Part shown: positions 1 through 5,363 of the stretch, one piece after another | Numbering within the stretch: position 1 is the first letter of the stretch | Layout: the number at the start of each line of letters is the position of its first letter | From: M3007 sp038249605 | GTDB taxonomy: Bacteria; Bacteroidota; Bacteroidia; Chitinophagales; Saprospiraceae | DNA length: 6,536 nucleotides | Assembly (NCBI GenBank): GCA_038249605.1 | Contig: JBBSDH010000234.1 | Coordinates: forward strand, 1 to 6,536 | Direction: 5' to 3' | The notes under the pieces: model-generated | Seen by the model: the letters and a program-made list of their open reading frames with translations, nothing else | Databases searched by the model: none | What the model was told of the DNA's origin: nothing | Translations under genes and position numbers: made by a program

Positions 1-127
1 AAAATCCAATCCATCAAAATCCAATCCAATCAAAATCCAATCCAATCAAAATCCAATCCAATCAAAATCCAATCCAATCAAAATCCAATCCAATCAAAAT
101 CCAATCCAATCAAAATCCAATCCAATC
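1..127. repeat. 16-bp tandem array (AAAATCCAATCCAATC), about 8 units, cut by window edge
   Basis: Seven perfect 16-bp units AAAATCCAATCCAATC start at 16, 32, 48, 64, 80, 96 and 112, preceded by a 15-bp copy (1-15) that lacks one A. The array may continue left of the window. From 128 to about 180 the DNA keeps the AAATCC / CCAATC vocabulary in decayed copies. There are no spacers and no internal dyad symmetry, so this is a minisatellite and not a CRISPR array. The unit is not a multiple of three, so copy-number change inside a coding end would shift the frame. It lies immediately 3' of the PolX-like gene. The minus strand is G-rich (GGATTGGATTTT) with G-runs of only two. Confidence 0.97.
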
Positions 128-161
128 ATCCCAATCCCCAAATCCAAGTAAAATCCCAATC

Positions 162-1772
162 TCAAAATCCCCATAATCCAGGTTTAGACAATTTTCCCTT
201 CCGCGCCGCCATCACCCCGTACCGCACATTATGGATACCTTCCTTGCTGTGTGCATCGGGATTGATCGCTATTTTGATACCGCGCTTAACCGCTTCCGGG
301 ATCAGGGTATAATCAATGTCGAGGCGGTATGGATTGGCATTGAGTTCGATGGCGACGTTGTGGTTGGCGCAGGCGTCGAAGATGGCGTCCCAATCGAGTT
401 GGTAACCTTCGCGGCCAAGCAGGAGGCGGCCGGTGGGGTGGCCGAGGATGGTGGTATGCGGATTGGCCACGGCGCGAAGGATGCGTTCGGTAGCTTTTTC
501 TTTGCTCATGTTCAGGTTGCTGTGTACGCTGGCGATGATGAAATCGAAGCCAGCCAGCATGTCGTCGGGGTAGTCGAGTGAGCCATCGTTGAGGATGTCG
601 CTTTCGATGCCTTTAAGGATGCGGAAAGGCGCCATTTCGACGTTAAGGTCATCTATTTCGGCCCATTGTTCCAGTATGCGGTCGGGTTTGAGTCCGTTGG
701 CGTAAAAGGCGCTCTGGCTGTGGTCGGTGATCCCTATGTATTCGTAGCCGAGGTCGCGCGCGTAGGTGCACATGTCGCGCAGACTGTGCAGGCCGTCGCT
801 GTACGTTGTGTGCACGTGCACGATGCCATTCAGGTCGGCTTCGGTGATGAGTTCGGGCAGCTGGCGGTTTTTGGCTACGACGAGTATTTCGGCCGTTTCG
901 CGCAATTCGGGTTCGATGTAAGGCATGCCTGCTTTGTCGAAAATTTCGAATTCGGTGTCGAGTCCGGTTACGTCATAGAGGTCGGTGAATGCCTTTTGGA
1001 AAGCTTCGCTGCCTGTGCGGTGGAACAATTGACTTGGAAAGACTTCGCCCCGGCATTGGTGGATGTACACGAGCGTATTGTTGTCGAGCCGGGCGGTAAA
1101 GGTGTTGCCTTCCTTATGTTCAAGCGTAAGTGTTTCACCGTCGAAAACAAAGTTTATTTCGCCGTTGTAGCCCACGAGCATTTCGAGTTTTTCGATCACC
1201 GGACAACGGCGGCGCAGTTCACCCACAGGCGCCACGAGTGCGCCGCGCAGTTTGCCCGAAAGCCAAGCGCCAAGCATGTCTGCCTCCTCTTCGGCGGCGT
1301 CGAGGTGGAGTTTATTGCGACTTTTAAGGTAAAATTCAAGTTTTTTCTTGAGGTCTTCCTGCGTTTTGAGCCCAAAACCCTTGAATGCCACGAGGCGGTT
1401 TTCGTTGCAGGCGTACCACAATTCGCCAATGGATTCGATGCCCATGTCGTGCCACACGCTGCGCACTTTTTTCGGACCAAAGCCATTCACCTCCATCATT
1501 TCCACTACGCCTGGCGGCGTTTTATCGCGGTATTTTTCCAAAGCGCCCATTTTGCCGGTTTTTAAAAGCTCCGTAATCTTGGAAGCGATGGCATTGCCCA
1601 CACCTTTGATGTTTTTCAGCTCCGTTTCGCTGAGCGTGGCGAGTGGCACTTCCGTTTTGCGAAGCGCGAGGTAAGCGTTGCGGTAGGAGCGTATGCGGAA
1701 ATCGTCTTCCTCGTGGAGCTCCATGAGGTCGGCAAGGATGTTGAAGGTGCGGGCGATTTCTTTGTTGGTCAT
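162..1772 (-). CDS. PolX-family protein: HhH repeats, degenerate polymerase domain, intact PHP phosphoesterase
   Basis: 536 aa from the ATG at 1772. Family X polymerases with a C-terminal PHP domain act in bacterial DNA repair, the PHP part giving a metal-dependent 3'-5' exonuclease. Visible order: N-terminal PolX helical domain with helix-hairpin-helix turns near residues 52-66 (IKGVGNAIA), 95-107 (VNGFGPKKV) and 130-141 (FKGFGLKTQ); a palm region 180-255; PHP domain 315-525. In the palm, the family GSxRRGxxxxGDxD motif reads GELRRRCPVIEKLE (184-197), and the later VDLR position reads VYIH (235-238), so none of the three catalytic aspartates remains; the TGS turn (253-255) is kept. PHP ligands all look present: H319, H321, D326, D350, H351, E390, H417, H445, D506, H508. 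The reading frame is open to 2318, but the start at 1772 matches the family N-terminus and overlaps the upstream gene stop (ATGA). The C-terminus ends about 20 residues early, in repeat-like DNA. Family assignment is firm; retained activity is inference. Confidence 0.93.
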   Translation of the reverse strand: MTNKEIARTFNILADLMELHEEDDFRIRSYRNAYLALRKTEVPLATLSETELKNIKGVGNAIASKITELLKTGKMGALEKYRDKTPPGVVEMMEVNGFGPKKVRSVWHDMGIESIGELWYACNENRLVAFKGFGLKTQEDLKKKLEFYLKSRNKLHLDAAEEEADMLGAWLSGKLRGALVAPVGELRRRCPVIEKLEMLVGYNGEINFVFDGETLTLEHKEGNTFTARLDNNTLVYIHQCRGEVFPSQLFHRTGSEAFQKAFTDLYDVTGLDTEFEIFDKAGMPYIEPELRETAEILVVAKNRQLPELITEADLNGIVHVHTTYSDGLHSLRDMCTYARDLGYEYIGITDHSQSAFYANGLKPDRILEQWAEIDDLNVEMAPFRILKGIESDILNDGSLDYPDDMLAGFDFIIASVHSNLNMSKEKATERILRAVANPHTTILGHPTGRLLLGREGYQLDWDAIFDACANHNVAIELNANPYRLDIDYTLIPEAVKRGIKIAINPDAHSKEGIHNVRYGVMAARKGKLSKPGLWGF

Positions 1773-2653
1773 TGAACCATTTTTTTGATGTACAAAAGCC
1801 ACACAAACGACCCAATCCATCCGAGTAAAATTATTTGCAAAAACAGGTCTTTGAGCAGCGCCCGTGTGGGTGATTCGGTGCGGTTGAAAACGATGGCGAG
1901 TTGCAGGTAGCGCAACACGCCGAGTATGACAAAAAACGCGGTGAAATAGATGTTTTGACTGCCGATGCGCGTGGTTACTTCCGGCGAAAAACAATACATA
2001 AGGTAAGCCACGATGGCCACGGTGGAGCACACCACCATACCCATATCGAGGAAAGGCAGGTTGTAACCTTCGAGGGCTTTTCGGAAGCTGTGTCCTCCCG
2101 TTGCGATCACGTATTCGCCGCGACGTTTGGCTAGTCCCAAAATAAGTGCCAGCAGAAAGGTAAGCACGATGAGCCAGTGTGATACCGCCACGCCGGTGGC
2201 AGCGCCTCCGGCAAAAATGCGCAGTAGAAAGCCCAATCCGATGATTGAAATATCGATCAGGGCGATGTGTTTGAGGGAAAACGAATAAAAAATGTTGATG
2301 GTAAAATACAACAGGCACAACACCAAGGTCAGGGTATTGACGGATGCCGCAATGGCCGTACCTCCGAAAAGCAGCAAAGCAAGAACAACAATGGCTTGCG
2401 TTTTACCAATGGCGCCGCTCGCAATGGGCCTGTTTTTTTTCTTGGGATGGTTGCGGTCCTGTGGAGCATCCACGAGGTCGTTCAAAACGTACACTGCCGA
2501 AGCGACAAGGGAAAATGCCAGGAAAGCCAGTAAAGCGCCGCGCAAAACCTCCGACTCGTGCAAACGCGCGGCGAAAAACGCCGGAATGAACACGAAAAGA
2601 TTTTTAACCCAGTGTTCCAAACGTATGAGGGAGATGATTTGGCGGATGGACAT
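1769..2653 (-). CDS. UbiA-superfamily prenyltransferase, decaprenyl-phosphate phosphoribosyltransferase (DPPR synthase)-like
   Basis: 294 aa integral membrane protein. Family members transfer 5-phosphoribose from PRPP to a polyprenyl phosphate, the first step to polyprenyl-phospho-arabinose in actinobacteria; in Bacteroidota the acceptor and the final sugar product are unclear. Evidence: an N-terminal RLEHWVKNLFVFIPAFFA block (11-28); the first Asp-rich motif N58-D59-x-x-D62-x-x-x-D66 followed by HPKKKNRPIASG (69-80); the second motif YSFSLK (123-128) with D134 and GFLLR (141-145); and WLIVLTFLLALILGLAKRR (160-178). Both Asp motifs needed for Mg2+/diphosphate binding are intact. Hydrophobic stretches (about 39-57, 86-104, 108-122, 131-148, 160-175, 204-221, 236-255, 271-288) suggest 8-9 membrane segments. 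A TACCTTTG element sits 4 nt upstream of the ATG. The stop overlaps the start of the PolX-like gene, so the two are probably co-transcribed. The subfamily call is strong, the substrate is inferred. Confidence 0.9.
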   Translation of the reverse strand: MSIRQIISLIRLEHWVKNLFVFIPAFFAARLHESEVLRGALLAFLAFSLVASAVYVLNDLVDAPQDRNHPKKKNRPIASGAIGKTQAIVVLALLLFGGTAIAASVNTLTLVLCLLYFTINIFYSFSLKHIALIDISIIGLGFLLRIFAGGAATGVAVSHWLIVLTFLLALILGLAKRRGEYVIATGGHSFRKALEGYNLPFLDMGMVVCSTVAIVAYLMYCFSPEVTTRIGSQNIYFTAFFVILGVLRYLQLAIVFNRTESPTRALLKDLFLQIILLGWIGSFVWLLYIKKMVQ

Positions 2654-2657
2654 GGGG

Positions 2658-2665
2658 CAAAGGTA
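2658..2665 (-). promoter_or_regulatory. Candidate -7 promoter element TACCTTTG for the DPPR-like gene
   Basis: Exact match to the Bacteroidota -7 consensus TAnnTTTG, read on the minus strand, with only CCCC between it and the ATG at 2653. I see no TTG at the expected distance upstream (about 19-21 nt), so the -33 element is weak or absent. The position would put the transcript start at or beside the start codon. Confidence 0.5.
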
Positions 2666-2689
2666 TATTAGGATTACATGGATTTACGA

Positions 2690-2722
2690 GATTTTCAGGA
2701 TAGATAAACTCGATTTTCAGGA
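2690..2722. repeat. Direct repeat GATTTTCAGGA, two copies 22 bp apart
   Basis: GATTTTCAGGA occurs at 2690-2700 and 2712-2722 in the divergent gap between the DPPR-like gene and fic. Related decayed pieces (GGATTACATGGATTTACGAG, 2671-2690) lie next to it, so the gap seems built from a short GGATTT/CAGGA vocabulary. It lies upstream of both candidate promoters. No function can be assigned. Confidence 0.8.
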
Positions 2723-2752
2723 ATTCAATTTAACATCGTTTTGTTTTATAAA

Positions 2753-2783
2753 TTGATCTATCCGATAATAAGCTGTATTTTTG
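2753..2783 (+). promoter_or_regulatory. Candidate -33/-7 promoter for the fic gene
   Basis: TTG at 2753-2755, a 20-nt spacer, then TATTTTTG at 2776-2783, matching the Bacteroidota TTG...TAnnTTTG pattern in both elements and spacing. Only CAAC separates the -7 element from the ATG at 2788, so transcription is predicted to begin at or very near the start codon. This is the best promoter match in the window. Confidence 0.6.
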
Positions 2784-2787
2784 CAAC

Positions 2788-3744
2788 ATGGAATGGCACA
2801 CTTATCCGATCGATTTTCCGGGGTGGCAGCGCACATTGGAGCGTGTTGCTGCGAAAAAGGCCAGTTTGGATGCCCATCGTCCGCTGTACGGCCCAGCCGT
2901 GCAAAGCCTGCGCGAAACCATGGCGTTGGAATGGACGTACCACTCCAACGCCATCGAGGGCAATACGCTTTCGCTGCAGGAAACACGGGTGGTGATTGAA
3001 GATGGTATGACGGTGAGGGGCAAGTCGTTACGCGAACATTTTGAAGCAATAAACCATCACGAGGCCATTGCAGCCGTGGAACAACTCGCCAGGCCTGGTT
3101 ACGTTTTAACTTCCGCCGATGTTCTCGACGTGCATGCATTGGTGATGCACAACCTCGATAAAGCCTTTGCGGGCAGGTACCGCAATGCCGGTGTACGGAT
3201 TGCCGGGGCGAATTTTACGCCACCCAATGCTTTAAAAGTTGAAGGATTTATGGAAAACTTGCTGGATTGGACCCAAGCGGCTTCCGGCAACTTGCATCCC
3301 ATGGTTCGTGCTGCCGTGTTTCACCACCGTTTGGTCTGGATACATCCGTTTTTCGATGGCAACGGACGCACCGCCCGTCTGCTGACCAACCTGTTGCTGC
3401 TAAGCGACGGTTATCCTCCGGCGGTAATCCTCAAAAACGACCGGCTCAAATATTACGAAGCCCTCAACCGAGCCAACCGTGAACATTACGGTAAATGGGT
3501 ATTGTTGCTCGCCCAGTCGGCGGAGCGCTCGCTCGATTTGTACCTGGGTGTTTTGAACGACTCAACGGACGACTACCTGCCCTTGAGCGACCTGGTGAAC
3601 GAGCCGGGTGTAGCATTCGGCATGGAATACCTCAGTTTGTTGGCCCGACAAGGTAAAATTGACGCCTACAAAGATGGAAGGAACTGGCATTCTACGAAAA
3701 AGGCGGTGATGGATTACGTGGAAAATAGGGAGCGGAAGCGTTAA
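2788..3744 (+). CDS. fic: Fic-family protein AMPylase with N-terminal inhibitory motif (class II)
   Basis: 318 aa, cytosolic. Fic domains transfer AMP (or another nucleotide part) to hydroxyl side chains of target proteins. The catalytic loop HPFFDGNGRTAR (186-197) is complete, with H186, D190, N192, R194 and R197. The inhibitory helix motif (S/T)xxxE(G/N) is present ahead of the core as SNAIEGN (53-59), E57 being the residue expected to block ATP binding; this makes it class II, self-inhibited. The segment YRNAGVRIAGANFTPP (131-146) fits the target-binding flap. Residues about 262-312 resemble a small winged-helix/MerR-like module (YLSLLARQGKIDAYKDGRNW at 281-300), as in many Bacteroidota Fic proteins. 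The ATG at 2788 is preceded at 4 nt by TATTTTTG. Monocistronic, divergent from the DPPR-like gene and convergent with uma2. No separate antitoxin gene is seen. The cellular target is unknown. Confidence 0.95.
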   Translation: MEWHTYPIDFPGWQRTLERVAAKKASLDAHRPLYGPAVQSLRETMALEWTYHSNAIEGNTLSLQETRVVIEDGMTVRGKSLREHFEAINHHEAIAAVEQLARPGYVLTSADVLDVHALVMHNLDKAFAGRYRNAGVRIAGANFTPPNALKVEGFMENLLDWTQAASGNLHPMVRAAVFHHRLVWIHPFFDGNGRTARLLTNLLLLSDGYPPAVILKNDRLKYYEALNRANREHYGKWVLLLAQSAERSLDLYLGVLNDSTDDYLPLSDLVNEPGVAFGMEYLSLLARQGKIDAYKDGRNWHSTKKAVMDYVENRERKR

Positions 3745-3756
3745 TATTTGTTGTTT

Positions 3757-3801
3757 ACATATGCATAAATGTTGATATGTTAAGTATTGAAAAATATTTT
3801 T
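3757..3801. terminator. Possible AT-rich bidirectional terminator between convergent fic and uma2
   Basis: The 58-bp convergent gap holds ACATAT (3757-3762) and its complement ATATGT (3775-3780), a 6-bp stem with a 12-nt loop, then the perfect palindrome AAAAATATTTTT (3790-3801). Stems are pure or nearly pure AT and weak. The placement argues for termination more than the predicted stability does. Confidence 0.25.
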
Positions 3802-3802
3802 A

Positions 3803-4441
3803 TTAGTCAACGATTGTCATTAGATTTATGTGTTCAAAAACCAAAAACAATTTTAATGAACTGATTTTCCGCATTCCGCAAGGCCAATCAAAACCCGGCA
3901 GCACTTCCTCGCCGCTAAAACTGATGTTTTCAAACCCAGAAATTACCTCCACGATTTTGCCCTGGCGGTACACGTAGGCCTTTTCTTCGTAAGGATCGAT
4001 GAGCCAAGCCAGACGCACGCCGTTGGCCATCCAGGCATCGGTCATTTTGGCCTGAAGTTTATGGAGTAGGTCAGACTGTGAACGGATTTCTACCACAAAA
4101 TCGGGCAATACCTTGATGAAGGCTTCTTCGTAGTCGTCGCTCAGGTCGGGGAGGCGTTCGGGTGATATCCACGATACGTCGGGCATTTTGGTTGCACCGT
4201 CGGGCAGATCGTAGATGCAGTTGGGGCCGAATACTTCTCCGTGACCGTGTTGGAGGTTCCATAAAAACAAGGGGCTGTGCAATTTAGATTCACGGCGGCC
4301 GGAGCCTTTTTTTAATGCAGCCATAAAAGTGATGGTTCCGTCAGCATGTCGTTCGACGGCTAAGTTAGGGTAGCGCTCGGCCAGGGCAACAAACGCCTCT
4401 CGACTCATGGGCCGCTGCATCTCAATGGGACCGTACTTCAC
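3803..4441 (-). CDS. Uma2 family (DUF820) putative PD-(D/E)XK nuclease
   Basis: 212 aa from a GTG at 4441; ATGs at 4420 and 4408 (residues 8 and 12) are equally possible, since the conserved part starts at MSREAFVALAERYPNL (12-27). A stop (TAG, 4451-4453) lies just upstream in frame. The family is predicted to fold as a restriction-type nuclease, usually without a known role. Seen: FLWNLQHGHGEVFGPN (59-74), LPDG (79-82), PDVSWISPERL (87-97, D88 the likely metal ligand), DFVVEIRSQSD (114-124, E118), a helix with K132, and GVRLAWLIDP (141-150), then LPGFDW near 181-186. Beyond LPGFDW the last 25 or so residues are AT-rich in codon use and unlike the family, and may be a frameshifted tail. It stands alone as an accessory gene, downstream of purN on the same strand but 227 bp away, with no TAnnTTTG element seen close upstream. 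Confidence 0.85.
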   Translation of the reverse strand: MKYGPIEMQRPMSREAFVALAERYPNLAVERHADGTITFMAALKKGSGRRESKLHSPLFLWNLQHGHGEVFGPNCIYDLPDGATKMPDVSWISPERLPDLSDDYEEAFIKVLPDFVVEIRSQSDLLHKLQAKMTDAWMANGVRLAWLIDPYEEKAYVYRQGKIVEVISGFENISFSGEEVLPGFDWPCGMRKISSLKLFLVFEHINLMTIVD

Positions 4442-4609
4442 GGCAAGTTCCTATAGGGTAAAATGGGTTTGTTCAGTAGTTGGTTCCGGCATGGGTTACA
4501 ATCAAGCTTTCTACCAAAATAAGGGAATTTCTTTTATGCTATCAATGTCAGAATAAGTTTGGCGTCAATTGGGCTATTTTTTGAGGTTGTTTTGGTATGG
4601 CAATTTATT

Positions 4610-4646
4610 ACAGAGGTCCACAGAGTTACACAGAGAAGCCACAGAG
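4610..4646. repeat. Four ACAGAG repeats at 10-11 bp spacing
   Basis: ACAGAG begins at 4610, 4620, 4630 and 4641, with variable 4-5 nt between copies (GTCC, TTAC, AAGCC). It lies in the 227-bp gap between uma2 (GTG at 4441) and the purN stop (4669). The rest of that gap (4442-4609) holds no gene or clear promoter that I can recognise. The spacing is close to one DNA helical turn. Confidence 0.85.
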
Positions 4647-4665
4647 TTGATTTGTACACATTTAC

Positions 4666-4681
4666 CGACTAACCGACCAAC
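4666..4681. repeat. 8-bp repeat CGACYAAC, two units overlapping the purN 3' end
   Basis: CGACTAAC (4666-4673) and CGACCAAC (4674-4681). These are the reverse complement of the GTTGGTCG units lying just upstream of the purN start, so purN is bracketed by inverted copies. The purN stop (TAG, 4669-4671) and its last codons Leu-Val-Gly lie within these units. Confidence 0.85.
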
Positions 4682-5256
4682 TTCCCCGCCTCCCGCATAC
4701 ACCGCTCCACCACCTCTGCATAAAACGCATGCTCTAGCGCCAAAACCTTGCGCGCTATGTCGTCGGGCGTATCCTCCGGAGTGAGGTGTGTGGAAACCTG
4801 GTGCACAATGTCGCCCTCGTCGTAATGTTCGTTTACGAAGTGGATGGTCGGGCCGCTCACCGTGTCGCCCGCTGCCTTCACCGCCTCGTGCACATGGTGG
4901 CCGTACATGCCTTTACCGCCGTATTTGGGCAAAAGCGACGGATGGATGTTGAGCATGCGTCGCGGGTAGGCCTGCACAAGGTAGCCAGGCACCAGCCACA
5001 GGAAACCAGCCAAGGCAATGAAATCCACGTCGCGGCCGCGAAGTTCTTCGAGGATGTCGTCCGTTTCATAAAACGAAGCCCGGTCGATGAGCAGGGTAGG
5101 GATGCCGTGTTCGGCGGCAATGTCCAAAACAGCGGCGTTTTTTTTGTTACACACCACAAGCGCCACGTGTAAATCGGACAACGAAGCGAAATGTTCGATG
5201 ATCTTGCGGGCATTGCTGCCGCCACCAGAAGCGAATATGGCCAGATTTAAAGTCAT
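4669..5256 (-). CDS. purN: Phosphoribosylglycinamide formyltransferase (GAR transformylase)
   Basis: 195 aa, cytosolic; transfers formyl from 10-formyltetrahydrofolate to GAR in the third step of purine synthesis. The N-terminal phosphate-binding loop ASGGGSNARKI (9-19) is intact. Catalytic residues are visible: N103 and H105 in NIHPSLLPKYGGKG (103-116), and the aspartate of YDEGD at D146; SGPTIHFV (134-141) precedes it as in the family. It is somewhat shorter than E. coli PurN (212 aa), mostly at the C-terminus, where the last three residues and the stop lie in an 8-bp repeat. The ATG at 5256 directly abuts five more such repeats on the upstream side, so there is no room for a normal ribosome binding site. 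A TAGATTTG element is 43 nt upstream. It could also be read through from the prenyltransferase gene 107 bp upstream. Confidence 0.96.
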   Translation of the reverse strand: MTLNLAIFASGGGSNARKIIEHFASLSDLHVALVVCNKKNAAVLDIAAEHGIPTLLIDRASFYETDDILEELRGRDVDFIALAGFLWLVPGYLVQAYPRRMLNIHPSLLPKYGGKGMYGHHVHEAVKAAGDTVSGPTIHFVNEHYDEGDIVHQVSTHLTPEDTPDDIARKVLALEHAFYAEVVERCMREAGKLVG

Positions 5257-5296
5257 GTTGGTCGGTTGGTCAGTTAGTCTGTTGGTCGATTGGTCT
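5257..5296. repeat. 8-bp tandem repeat (GTTGGTCG), five units abutting the purN start
   Basis: Units GTTGGTCG (5257), GTTGGTCA (5265), GTTAGTCT (5273), GTTGGTCG (5281) and ATTGGTCT (5289) fill the 40 bases directly before the purN start codon with no gap. The family recurs in the opposite orientation at the purN 3' end (4666-4681). They would be transcribed as the 5' leader of purN. Confidence 0.93.
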
Positions 5297-5343
5297 GCGC
5301 AAATCTACGAGCATCTGCGCGAACCCCCTTTTTCTGCGTAAAT
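5294..5343. repeat. Three TCTGCG(C/T) repeats at 19-20 bp spacing
   Basis: TCTGCGCAAAT (5294-5304), TCTGCGCGAAC (5314-5324) and TCTGCGTAAAT (5333-5343) lie in the 107-bp gap between purN and the upstream prenyltransferase gene, overlapping the candidate purN -7 element by sequence. The spacing is near two helical turns. With only three copies this may be a decayed minisatellite or a binding-site cluster; nothing in the sequence decides between them. Confidence 0.65.
5300..5307 (-). promoter_or_regulatory. Candidate -7 element TAGATTTG for purN
   Basis: Exact TAnnTTTG on the minus strand, 43 nt before the purN ATG. No TTG is seen at the usual -33 distance, so support is partial. If used, the leader would consist almost entirely of the 8-bp repeat array (5257-5296). 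Confidence 0.35.
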
Positions 5344-5363
5344 CCTCTCAAATCCACCTTGTC

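Noticed and set aside
1..127. CRISPR array or origin iterons
   Set aside because: Units are contiguous with no spacers, no dyad symmetry and no cas genes; no replication initiator gene or DnaA-box cluster was recognised nearby.
1..127. G-quadruplex-forming array on the minus strand
   Set aside because: G-runs are only two long with a 9-nt loop between pairs of runs; at best a weak two-layer structure, not supportable from sequence.
231..581. Plus-strand open frame of 116 codons opposite the PHP domain
   Set aside because: Antisense to conserved PHP motifs, no start signal or recognisable domain.
666..1565. Plus-strand open frame of 299 codons opposite the PolX-like gene
   Set aside because: Shadow of the real gene: no motif, odd Val/Phe/Ala/His composition, while the minus strand has full domain motifs.
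1773..2318. Open extension of the PolX frame upstream of 1772 (182 residues)
   Set aside because: It is antisense-free shadow coding inside the DPPR-like gene in another frame on the same strand; its composition (His/Arg-rich) is not protein-like and the ATG at 1772 starts at the conserved N-terminus.
2788..4441. Fic plus Uma2 as a toxin-antitoxin or defence module
   Set aside because: They are convergent, on opposite strands with separate promoters, and Fic carries its own inhibitory motif; nothing shows they act together.
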